Part shown: positions 24,946 through 34,686 of the stretch, in pieces
Layout: every line of letters starts with the position of its first letter
Position numbering within the stretch: position 1 is the first letter of the stretch
DNA from: Podospora comata
Lineage: Eukaryota; Ascomycota; Sordariomycetes; Sordariales; Podosporaceae
Assembly (NCBI GenBank): GCA_017354895.1
Contig: CP071493.1
Coordinates: 6,758,001-6,822,000, forward strand
DNA: 64,000 nt
Reading direction: 5' to 3'
Translations under genes and position numbers: made by a program
Notes under the pieces: generated by a model
Seen by the model: only the letters and a program-made list of their open reading frames with translations
Database searches by the model: none
Told to the model about the DNA's origin: nothing

Positions 24946-25873
24946 ATGGACTAGACCATCATCTTCCTAGTTTTCATTTTTCCATGGCCGACTCTTGGAC
25001 GGATCCCTGACCGGGCTGTATTACTATGCGTGTATTAGTTTTAATGACGAACCTGACGAACCTACAATAACTATGAATAGTCCAATAATGTGTGCTTATG
25101 TTTCCGTTGGAATATTGTTCCTAAATGTGACCTCTTCAGATATGTATGTATAGCTGACAAGGAACTCGCTCAACCAGCTTCTTGGTAACGGCTGGGGATC
25201 GCGCTTCAGATGCCAGAAAATACAAAAAACCGAAGACTTTGAACTCTTTTTCTTCTCAAATGCATAAAGGCGGCGCTCAAAGAGCCAAAGAGACCTCGCC
25301 TCGGAGTCGACGAGTCGTTGGTGAGCTGTGGCGGTGTTTAATCTTATCCCTGCTCCCCTCCTTGTGGCTGACCCCGTAGTGCCATGCCATTCCAGAGAGG
25401 AGACCGCTGGATACCTGCAAGGGTTCCCTGAACCAGAAACTCCCCAGTCAGCAGCAGCCTTTCCAGAATCATCATCACGAACCCGACGTATCCGCTCTCC
25501 GTCTTGCCATTGTTCTGAACGCTCTGGGTACTATTCCTCCCAGCAAACAGCTACTGCACCCGCTCCGCACCGGGCACCTCGCTCTCCGCCGCGCACTCGC
25601 TGACGACAACGGCCCTTTTGCTGTGCACAAGGACGGTAGCGCCGAGTTTCTATGTGCCTTATTAGCGCCTTGCTGCGTCTATCAGGCTATCAGTCACCAG
25701 CCAAACCACCCACTGGACAGCAACGACCGCTGCCTGCAAGATTCACAAACGGTTGATGTTGAGCCTACAGGGACAATAATTTCTGGGCTATCTTTTCAAA
25801 CTACCTCCAAGCCGAAGGCCGCACGGAATCACCGACCACCACCGCCGCCCGACCTTCCCCCTTTTCCCCCGCG
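24946..25873. other. intergenic, promoter and leader of LAS17
   Basis: About 930 bp. The left part is AT-rich and likely the 3' region of the small gene; the right part is C-rich up to the Las17 start and is probably its 5' leader. No gene was recognised. Confidence 0.5.
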
Positions 25874-28029
25874 ATGCCCTCAATTTTGAATGACGACGAC
25901 AAGGAGACCGTCAAGCGCCATGTGCCCAAGCAAACCAACAAAATCCACGCCGTTGCCATTGCTCGCCTCTACGTAGCGTATCCCAATCGGTCGAAATGGA
26001 CGTACACGGGGTTACAGGGTGCTGTGGTGCTGGCGAATGACCTGGTCGGCAACACGTACTGGTTGAAGATGGTGGACATCTCGGTAGGCAATTCTTGGGA
26101 CTTGTGGCACAATGGTATTGCTGGTACACCTTGCTAACGGCTGGACAGCCCGGAAACCGAGGTGTCATTTGGGACCAAGAGATATTCGACACATGGAGTT
26201 ACAACCAAGACCGTGTCTTTTTTCATACGTTTGAGTTGGAAGAGTGTTTGGCGGGGCTGTCCTTTGTGGACGAGAAGGAGGCCAAACAGTTCTTGAAGAA
26301 GATGAATGACCGGGAGAAGAACGCGAGCAAGGCCACGCTGAAGACACCGTTTGGAGGCTCGGCGCAAGCTGCCCCGCACAAGCATCACCATGGTCTGCTT
26401 GGGGGTCTCTTCGGTCACCGTCACTCGTCCGCTCCCACTCCGCCCGAATCGCCACGTGCCCCTGCCGCTTCGACGCGAGATAACAGATCCGGGAGCGTCA
26501 ACGGGTACAATGCGCCGCCTGTTTTGGCACCGGCCCCCTCTGCCTTTGCTACCCTGGACGCATTCGACCCGCTATGGAGAGAACATTTCGGAGACGATTT
26601 GAAGGCACAGGGTCTTACCGATGACTTTATCCAGGACAACCAGGACTTCATCATTGATTTCCTCAAGGAACAGCAGGCAAGCCAGGCCAGTCAACCAGTC
26701 TCGGCACCCCCTCCCCCACCACCTCCAGTCAATGGATCAGGGGCAGGACTGAGGGCGCCTCCTCCGCCACCTCCTCCGGCAGGGCGCCCGGAGGCCCCCT
26801 CGGCACCACCAGCGCCCCCGGCCCCGAGAAGAGGAGCAGCGCCACCTCCCCCGCCGGCTCCGAGAAGGTCAGCCAATAAACTGGATGCGCCAGCCGAGCG
26901 CGAGCCAACACCACCGCGAGAAGACACCCCCCCTCTTCCCTCCCGACCAAAATTCGCTGTTCCCCCGCCCATCGCGGACGCTGGCAAGTTTGCGCGTATC
27001 GAGCCGGTTCGATCTGTGCCGGCACCTCCAGCTCCCGGACCCCCACCGCCGCCTCGGCCACCAAAGACACCGATCGAAGACGGCGAACCATCACACCGAC
27101 ATGCCGTCCCTCCACCCTTTGCTGGACAGCGGAGCGTTCCTCCTCCTCCCCCGAGTCGCGGCACTGTGCCTCCCGCTCCGCCGTCGAGAAATGCGGCACC
27201 AGTGCACGCCCCGCCTCCACCTCTGCCTCCCAAGGCCCCGGCTTCGAGCGCGCCTCCTCTTCCACCGATGAACTCTCGACCACCTCCTTCATTGCCGGTT
27301 AGAAGCCCAGCTCCCCCTCTGCCATCATCCAATGCGCCTCCTCCACCACCGCTTCCAGCTTCGAATGCGCCCCCGCCTCCTCCTCTACCTTTTTCACACA
27401 CACCTCCCCCTCCACCCTTGCCTTCGTCACACGCACCCCCTCCCCCTCCTCTTCCGGCATCCAGCGCACCCCCGGCACCACCACTCCCCCCATCGGGCGG
27501 TGCTCCTCCCCCACCACCACCTCCCCCTCCCCCTCCAGGACCAGGAATGGGCGGCATTCCCCCCCCACCTCCCCCTCCGCCTCCTCCAGCAGGAGGCATC
27601 CCCCCCCCTCCTCCTCCTCCCCCCCCCAACCGAGACTCGGGGTACTCGTCCAGCGTGCCGGCCGCACCCGCCCTTTCCTCTGGCGATCCAGGACGTGGCG
27701 CCTTGTTGGATGGTATTCGTGGTGCTGGCGGTATTAAGGCACTCAAAAAAGTGGATCGGAGCCAGATTCGGGATCGATCTGGAGCCCAAGTTCCCGGGAA
27801 TGATACGGGCCCTCATGGGAGTGGTCTTCCGCCTGCGGGAGTCGGGGCTGCTGCTGCTGGGGGTGCGGCAGGTGGTGGGATGGCTGATGCTTTGGCGCTA
27901 GCGTTGGAAAAGAGGAAGAACAAAGTTAGCAAGAGTGGTAAGTTTCCCTTGATCATGAAATGTTTATGTTTCGGGCGGTTGCTGACCATGTGAGTAGATG
28001 ATGAGGATGACGGGGATGACTGGGATTAA
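25874..28029 (+). CDS. Las17/WASP homologue, Arp2/3 activator
   Basis: Promotes branched actin nucleation at endocytic patches. Three exons: 25874-26083, 26149-27937 and 27998-28029, giving 676 residues. Seen: an N-terminal WH1 domain (about residues 10-125; VAIARLYVAYPN, WTYTGLQGAVVLAND, FFHTFELEE); a long Pro-rich region of about 380 residues with many PPPPP SH3/profilin sites; a WH2 motif near residues 585-605 (ALLDGIRGAGGIKALKKV); and a short acidic tail ending in Asp-Trp-Asp, as in Arp2/3-binding acidic peptides. No GTPase-binding domain is evident, as in yeast Las17. The acidic tail is encoded almost alone by the 32-nt last exon; the intron before it uses GTAAGT and TAG. C-rich coding creates long open frames on the opposite strand, which are shadows. 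Confidence 0.95.
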
Positions 28030-28859
28030 GTGTGAGGATTTGTGGAAGAAGAGGCTGCGTTGAGAGTTTGGTGAGAAGGGTAGTTTGACATGAAGGGAAA
28101 GAGTAGACGGAGAAGTTTGTATGGCTGGTTCAAGCGAATTTTGTAAGGAGTAGGAGAAAGGGGTCGGGAGTTTGAACAAGAGAGGGGATTTTGAGATGGC
28201 ATCACGAGGTTCAAGGATGTTCACAAAAGCGAAGAAAAGGGAAGGGGTATGTAGAGTTAGGGGAAATAGGCAAGATAAGAAAAGAGTCATTCTGAATTCG
28301 TAGTTTGAATAGAGCATTACATGCCACTCTTGCGAGCACTTCGGGCATGTCTCCTTTGGCCCCCTCCCAAGCGAAATATCACTGGTACATTAAACAAGAT
28401 GGACCTGAAAACGATGGTATGTTGATTCTGAACTATTTTGCCAGCCCAGGCAGTCTATTTCCCACGCTTTTGACCGATACAAAAAATCAAAAAATCAAAA
28501 AATCAACACAAAAGTGTAAGCAAAAACAACACAAGGCACAAAAAGGTTTCTTTATCATCAAATCCATTACTCAAGAAGGATCCAGCCCATGACGTCTCTC
28601 CCATCACGGAGCCATCTCCCCTCCCACCCCTCTCCTCCGCTATCAACAACTTTTCCACACCTTGCAGCAGGACTAACACCAACTGTCGGGGACCTTGGCT
28701 TGCGTTACCAACGAACCAAGGTTTGAGAGAGAAGACAGTTTTGTGCTTCCCCGACCCTTTTGAGACCAAAAAGTAGGAAAGGGTGCGCCCCACCGCAGAG
28801 TGTGAAATGCTACGTGACGTTTGCGCTGATATCTGGCGAGATTTCTCGGCTGAGGTTTC
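28030..28859. other. convergent intergenic, LAS17 / eIF1A 3' ends
   Basis: About 830 bp between two converging genes, expected to hold both 3' untranslated regions. It contains a short A-rich direct repeat (AAAAAATC units) near 28482-28504. No gene was seen. Confidence 0.5.
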
Positions 28860-29620
28860 TCAAATGTCATCAATCTCGATATCCTTGCTGGCGCCCGCAG
28901 CGCCGCCCTCGTCGTCGCTGTCACGGTCCTCGTCGAACTCAAAGCCGCAGTCGCCATCCTCGCCGGGGCCGAAGGTGTCGGTCTCGTTGATCTTGGCGGT
29001 GTCTGGGAGCTCGCCGTAGGCCTTGCTGGGGGGTTGTTAGTAGGCTGCGAGTGATCGAGAGCGAGCGGACAAGGGGGGAGAAAACGTACAGAGAACGAGC
29101 CTCGTCGGCGGAGTACTTGAGGATAACGTCACCCTTCTCATCCTGGTACTCGCGGAGCGAGACGAGGATGATGTCGCCGTTGTTGATCCAGATCTTTTTC
29201 CTGAGCTTGCCGCGGATGAGACCGAGACGCTTGACACCGTCGAAGCACTGTCGCAAGAGTCAGTTTTGCTGCTTCTACAACCCGGCCGGTCGAGCGGGCT
29301 GGCTGGATTCAGATCCGAGCCAAGGGGGGGATGGGGGGAATGGGAAAGCGAGATGTGTGGGTGAACTGGACTGGTGTTTGTAGTTGCTTACCATGGCCTC
29401 GAGTCTGCCGTTGCCCAACATCTTCAGGACCTGGGCGTATTCTTGGCCGTCCTCCTTGAATGTGAGTTCGCGCTTCTCATTGCTGCGATGCGATTAAGAT
29501 GTCAGTGGGCTGCTTGATGGGCGCGCGCAACAAGGAAAAAGATGGAGGGGTAAACACGCACTCGTTCTCGTTCTTTCCTCTACGTCTGTTTTTGCCTCCC
29601 TTTCCCTTGTTCTTGGGCAT
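28860..29620 (-). CDS. translation initiation factor eIF1A
   Basis: Binds the 40S A site and promotes scanning and start-codon selection. Four exons on the minus strand: 29562-29620, 29392-29482, 29090-29247 and 28860-29025; the joined product has 157 residues, standard for eIF1A. Seen: basic N-terminal tail [21 protein letters not shown]-fold with [53 protein letters not shown] and KGDVILKY; the DEARSLKAYGELP helix; and an acidic C-terminal tail ending in DIEIDDI. Three introns of 64, 144 and 79 nt in such a short gene fit a conserved housekeeping factor. The yeast orthologue is TIF11. Confidence 0.97.
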
Positions 29621-30168
29621 GTTGGCTGTTTCAAGCGCTTAGGCTGGACAACTCGATATGTGATGATGGGGGTCTTGGGTGTTGCGGTCGAGTTCTCGGC
29701 GATGCAAGAACTTTTTGGTTGTTTTTGGGCTGGCAAAGTGCTGCAGCGATGACCGATGCTTTTGGGTGTGAAGGGAAGCGCTGGGTAGGAGAGAGGGGCT
29801 GTGGCAGGCGGTTGAAACCAATAGACCTTGTTTTTCAGTTTGCCGCTGATTGGGTGTGTGCACTGTAATAAGTGGGGGCCAACCGTGGCGCGTGTAGTAA
29901 ATTTGTTGCCATTTGTGGCTCCCATCTCTTCTTTTTTGACCATTTTGAACCACAAGGGCCTCCCAAACCATCCGCTCCAGATAATACCTACCGACAATGC
30001 TTACCGGCACGAGCACTGTGTAGCGTAGCTGGGGACAGGCACTGAGCCGGAGGTGAATGCCCTTTGTGAGCAGAGCAATATCTGCCCCTCCCAGAGTCTC
30101 TTCACTTCCTGTGGGAAAGTCAGCCACAGCCACCAGTGACTCGACTCCTCATCCATCGCTCTCCCAGC
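29621..30168. other. divergent promoter region, eIF1A / unknown gene
   Basis: About 550 bp between divergent starts. It should hold the promoter of the highly expressed eIF1A gene. No other gene was seen. Confidence 0.5.
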
Positions 30169-30936
30169 ATGGAGCGGGCAATGTGCCGCGCCGCCTCGAC
30201 TTACAAGGCTCTCATCCCACCATTGCTGTCTAAAGCTTACAACACACGACCAGCCGCAAAATCATGGAAACCATCAGTCTTCAAGCAGGCAAACCTGCCC
30301 ATAGCACTCAGCTGGGACCCGAGCCAGCCAGTCAAAGACTTCGCCGCGGCACACAAGATCGAATCTAGCGAGGCCGTGAAGACCATCCCTAAGCAAACCA
30401 GACTCACCATCCTGCGTGTTCAAGCTTGCCGAAGGCATGCTTTTGACCATCAGCATGAACCATACCTGCAGCCCCAAGAACATCCTCTGACCAAGAAGAT
30501 CCTCTGGCGCTGTTATGAGTGGAAGCTCAATAGGCCTCTCTGGCTCTACGCAACAGCAACTACTAATGATGGTAGTACTGTGGTGATGCGCCGCCAGGCC
30601 GAGTGCAGGACACTGGCCGCCATCAAGGCTGTTATCAAAGCCAATGGCTTTGATTCAGATGGGACAGCGCTGGACGGGAGCGGCAGAGTTCTCTACGGTA
30701 CCATAAATCTGGTAATATGGTCACCAAAGACACTACTGAACTTCGAATGGAACGACTTGGTCGAGTATCTGGCCGGGCTGGTCAAGACTCAGATTCTGCC
30801 AAGCTATGTCAAGATGCCTGGATACCCGCGCATGGATACTCAAAGACCACAGACACAGGCCCCGAAGCCACAAACTCAGAGGCCTAATTCTCAAAGGCCC
30901 AGGGGTAGAAGGCCAGAGGGATTCACCATCGTGTAG
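30169..30936 (+). CDS. unknown basic protein, 255 aa, possibly mitochondrial
   Basis: One uninterrupted frame from ATG at 30169 to TAG at 30936. The N-terminus (MERAMCRAASTYKALIPPLLSK) is basic and lacks net acidity, compatible with a mitochondrial presequence but not proof. The centre (about residues 120-225) looks globular, with KKILWRCYEWKLNRPLWLYA and LAAIKAVIKANGF; the last 30 residues are a Gln/Arg/Pro-rich, repetitive tail (RPQTQ-, RPRGRRP-like). Codon use is like neighbouring genes. I do not recognise the family. It could be a lineage-specific RNA-binding or ribosome-associated protein given its basic composition, but that is speculation. Confidence 0.65.
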   Translation: MERAMCRAASTYKALIPPLLSKAYNTRPAAKSWKPSVFKQANLPIALSWDPSQPVKDFAAAHKIESSEAVKTIPKQTRLTILRVQACRRHAFDHQHEPYLQPQEHPLTKKILWRCYEWKLNRPLWLYATATTNDGSTVVMRRQAECRTLAAIKAVIKANGFDSDGTALDGSGRVLYGTINLVIWSPKTLLNFEWNDLVEYLAGLVKTQILPSYVKMPGYPRMDTQRPQTQAPKPQTQRPNSQRPRGRRPEGFTIV

Positions 30937-31247
30937 TTGTGTACAAAAGTGTATTATAGCTGAAAGTTAGAGCTCGGTGGGATCTGTGGGAGTGGCTTCG
31001 GAGATGCCAAGCCACAGGGTGGGCTTTTGCGGCTTAGCGTCAATCTGTACGTCAAAGGTGGAACTCGACGACACTTATGCAAGTCCGCCTGGAGCTTCCA
31101 GAGCTTCCCCAAACCTCAATCGCAACATCGTCGTCCGGGGCATCCCAGCATTACAAGCCGCCCGCGATTGGAAGCCGTATAGCTTCAGATACAACACTAC
31201 GCCAGTCTCTTATCTCCCCGCGTGCAAGTAACTCGCAAGCCGCAATC
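30937..31247. other. short spacer before CHS5
   Basis: About 310 bp between two plus-strand genes, C/A-rich near the Chs5 start; probably terminator plus promoter. No further gene was seen. Confidence 0.5.
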
Positions 31248-32585
31248 ATGCTCGTCTCTCTCACAGTCGGCAAGGTCGACGCCGGCGTCACTGTCCTTCT
31301 GACCCCTGACAAGCGACTGGTACTTACAACGCCTTCTACAACCCTCCTACTCCCCAGTTCCCGAGCTGACCCTTACCCCAAGATCGAATTCCCCTCCATT
31401 CTTCTTCCTCCCGACATCTCCTCCGGCTCCATAGTCGACATCAACGTTGCGCGCAACAAGGCCTCCGAAGCCCACGCCGAGCGCGCCTTCTGTTCCCTCC
31501 AAGACTCGATCCTCTCCTCCTTCGGCGCCGACGCACCCTCCCCACCCGTCCTCCGCTGCCGCAACGCGACCCAGACCAGTGTTGTTCTAGAATGGGATCC
31601 TATCCACCTCGCCACTGCCGATTTAATCTCGCTGGCTCTCTACCGGAACGGCCAGAAAGCCGGCAACATCCCCAAGCCCCTCGAAATGCATTCTACCAAG
31701 ATCAGCGGCCTGGCGGTCGACACCGAGTACACCTTCCACCTCGTCCTTCGCACCACGGCCGGGACGTTTGCCAGTCAGCGCGTGACGGTCCGGACGCATA
31801 AGATGACTGATTTGAGCGGTATCACCATCACGTTGGGCATCCTCCCCGCGGTGGTGAAGGAGGGGTTGACGGCGGCGGTGGAAAGGATCGGGGCCAAGAT
31901 TGTGGATGGGGTTAGGATAGACACCACGCACTTTGTTACCACGGAGGGCAGGGGAATACAGTGGGAGAAGGCCAACGAGATGAATATCCCGGTCGTGAGG
32001 CCCGAGTGGGTGGATGCTTGCGAGAGAGGAGGGAGGATTTTGGGGGTGACCAAGTTTTATTTGGATGCCGCGAGGGTTGGGCCGGGGAGTTACGAGACGC
32101 CCCTCTCGGCGACGGCGCCGAGCCCGGTGCCGAAGCAGCCTGAGCCACAGCAGCAGAAGGATTTGCCTCCTCAGCCGCCGGCTGCTGAACCTGTCGTGGC
32201 GACGACCGGTGCGCCCTCTGGAGAGGAGGCGAAGGAACAGGGAGGTGGTGTTGAGTCTGGCTCCAGTGATGGCGAAGAAGACCAGGAGGGGGATGCTGGA
32301 AAGGATGAGGAGAACGATGCGGAGCTCGGGTACAAGGCGCTGTCGGGGGAGCAAGATCAAAAAGAGCTCCCTTCACACCCCAAGCAACCCACTGTTGAAG
32401 AAGGTGAGAACGACGACGACGACGACGATGACGACGATGACGACGACGACGACGATGATGATGATGGGAGTAATAAAGGCGAGGACAGAAAAGGCAGCAG
32501 TAGCGCCGACGAGAAAGGAGGAGAGAAAGACGCGGGAAAGAAATCACCAGGTGACGGAGCGTCCTTTCAGGATGTCGCTCTTTAA
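31248..32585 (+). CDS. Chs5, exomer scaffold for chitin synthase export
   Basis: Trans-Golgi exomer component that exports chitin synthase and other cargo. Single exon, 445 residues, ATG at 31248 (context CAATCATG). Seen in order: the short N-terminal beta/dimerisation segment (MLVSLTVGKVDAGVTVLLTPD), then a fibronectin type III domain (about 97-183; PSPPVLRCRNATQTSVVLEWDP, YTFHLVLRTTAG), then a BRCT domain (about 187-275; THFVTTEGRG, PVVRPEWVDACERGG). The FN3-BRCT pair is diagnostic of Chs5. The C-terminal third is disordered, Pro/Glu/Gln-rich, and contains a run of about 18 Asp encoded by a GAC/GAT microsatellite, then Lys/Glu-rich sequence. Such a tail is common in this family and variable. 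Confidence 0.93.
   Translation: MLVSLTVGKVDAGVTVLLTPDKRLVLTTPSTTLLLPSSRADPYPKIEFPSILLPPDISSGSIVDINVARNKASEAHAERAFCSLQDSILSSFGADAPSPPVLRCRNATQTSVVLEWDPIHLATADLISLALYRNGQKAGNIPKPLEMHSTKISGLAVDTEYTFHLVLRTTAGTFASQRVTVRTHKMTDLSGITITLGILPAVVKEGLTAAVERIGAKIVDGVRIDTTHFVTTEGRGIQWEKANEMNIPVVRPEWVDACERGGRILGVTKFYLDAARVGPGSYETPLSATAPSPVPKQPEPQQQKDLPPQPPAAEPVVATTGAPSGEEAKEQGGGVESGSSDGEEDQEGDAGKDEENDAELGYKALSGEQDQKELPSHPKQPTVEEGENDDDDDDDDDDDDDDDDDDGSNKGEDRKGSSSADEKGGEKDAGKKSPGDGASFQDVAL
32409..32466. repeat. GAC/GAT microsatellite coding for poly-Asp
   Basis: A run of GAC and GAT triplets within Chs5 giving about 18 consecutive aspartates. It is expected to vary in length between strains without changing frame. 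Confidence 0.9.
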
Positions 32586-32766
32586 GTTTCTGTTTCGTGG
32601 CATCCAACAACAAGCGAGCCGTTTGTCGCTGGTTACTTTTCTCATGTATAGACGTACTGCTTCTAGCTAAGCGTTGCTTGGGGCATTGTATGGAGGTATT
32701 ACACAAAAGCACAAGCTCAGGCAGTTTTTGTTTCTATCAAAGCGTATCTTGATTTACTACCACACA

Positions 32767-33602
32767 TCAAGGGGGCACCTCCTCTCCTTTCCAGTCCCAG
32801 ATTTTGCCTCGCTGTGATGGGTTTAAGGAAGTGATCACGTTCCAGAGCTTTTCGGCTGCGTCGTCTGGGGAGAAGAGGTTTGCTTCGGGGACGCCGGACC
32901 AAAATCCGCGGGAGAGGTCGGTCTTGACGGTGCCGGGGTGGTAGCCTACCGCTATGCATTTGGAGGCTGACTTTTGCTGGAGCTCGAGGTCGAGGGTTTT
33001 GACGGCCGAGTTGAGGGCTGATTTGGAAAGACGGTAGGAGTACCAGCCTCCGAGGCGGTTGTCGGTCATGCTGCCTACTCGCGCCGAGACAGACAACCTG
33101 CCACGCCTGTTTAAGAAAGAGATTGAGGTTACGGGATAAGGGGGAGGACGAACCAAATGGCGTGGGGGGGTAGACCTTCTGTGGGCTCGAGAGGGGCGGA
33201 TCTCTTTGGGAGAAAAGGGACGAAGTGCTTCATTAAGAGGACTGGGCCGAGGGTGTTTACCCTCAGCGTTTCGAGGAGGCTGGGCTCGGTGATTTGGGAG
33301 ATGGATTTCTCGGGGGGGGTGAGGAGGATGCCGGGGAGGGTAAGGGCCAGGTGGAGATGGTGGGTTTTGGGCGGGAACAGCTCCCTGGCTTTTTCGGCGG
33401 CGGATTGGATGGCTGATTCATCTTTTACGTCTAGGTTTACGACGTGGAGGCGGTCTGATTCGGGATAGGAGGGGGGGAGGTTGGGGGAGCGGGTGGTGGC
33501 TAGGATGGGGATTGTGGAGGGGGTGGTGCGGAGGAGGTGGTGGAGGAGGGAGTGGGAGATGCCGCGGGTTGAGGGGGTGAGGAGGATCCAAGGTTTGGAC
33601 AT
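32767..33602 (-). CDS. short-chain dehydrogenase/reductase-like protein
   Basis: Two exons on the minus strand, 33154-33602 and 32767-33106, with a 47-nt intron (GTTCGT donor, AAACAG acceptor); the product is 262 residues, normal for a classical SDR. Seen: N-terminal beta-alpha start WILLTPSTRGIS, the conserved VNLDVKD, NTLGPVLLMKH, the active-site YSYRLSK (Tyr-x-x-x-Lys) and GYHPGTVKTDLSRG. The usual dinucleotide-binding TGxxxGIG is replaced by TPSTRGIS, so cofactor binding may be altered. The closest general type is the fungal C-factor/sniffer-like SDR with unknown substrate. It converges on CHS5 with only about 180 bp between stop codons. The intron donor is the least certain point. Confidence 0.83.
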
Positions 33603-34686
33603 GGCGACAAGTTTGGTGATACTGATGGGCAGAGTGTTAGGATGGTGATGGTTTGTGAATGGATTCCTGATGGGGTGAGGTTGCCAACAAAGCCCTGTGC
33701 GTCATTCAATCGGCGGTTGAAGCCGTTGGATGAGGCGGCTCGATCTGAACCCCTGCCAAGACTTTACCGGATCATGTTGAGGTGAAAGTCGTCAACGCCG
33801 ACATGCTCATCAAGGCAGTGTATCAACTATGGCTCTTTAAATACTGAAGGGGCATTGCAAGCAGCCCGGGGCAACTCGAAATATAACCTGTTGATGAGGT
33901 TGGCAGATGGGTACAAAATATAAACTGGCAGCACAGAATCGGTACCTATTCTTCTGTCGGCATCTCACCAAAACTCTCCATCACCAGCTGTGCGTTAATT
34001 GCACTGTTATAAGACAACCCACTTGTTATTAGCGTGTATCTCTCTAATGACCAAGTAGCCAGTTACAGTAGTATCAAACAACTTTGAGCCGAAATTCTCT
34101 GCGATGGCAACAGATCGCAATGGTATCACCTTTCCTAGTATGGCCACTCAACAGAAGATGTCTCTTATCCACATGTTAGTAAGTACAGAAGCTGCTGGAA
34201 GAAGGACGCTATGAGCGGACGTTACTACCACCTAGAATGGTGCCTGTGATGCGGTGTCTTAAGCGAGTCACAGGACACAGCTTGCCGTTCAAAGTGATCC
34301 CTTTTGAAGATGACTAGCTTCTTGGTCGTCACGGTGGTCGTGACCTCTCGCTTGATGACCTCCTGTCAACGCCCTTTGTGTTATTGTAGGTTTGGTGCCG
34401 TTGCAAGGGGGCCAGGTGAAGGCGGAGATGTGATAGGAGGTGATTCTGCATCTCGCCCTGCCTGCATCTCACGCCAACCGTCATCTAGCTGCAGCAGCTG
34501 TGGTGACTACTCTGCCTATTTTCGCAATCCAATCACCCATACTCGGTCAAGACTGGAGACAACCACCCTCTGAGAGTGTGCCATGCAAACAATCCAATTG
34601 ATTCCAAAATCGTCTACTTCTACAGCTCATAACTCCATCACATGACTCATAAAATATAGACTTTATCCCCTTTCCCCTATCCACCA
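33603..34686. other. intergenic, no supported gene
   Basis: About 1.1 kb upstream of the SDR gene and downstream of the 818-residue protein gene. It is more AT-rich than the flanking genes and has no long open frame with recognisable content. Confidence 0.5.

Noticed and set aside
26691-27746. 351-residue Gly-rich frame opposite LAS17
   Set aside because: It is the complement of the Pro-rich coding region; CCN codons read as GGN on the other strand.
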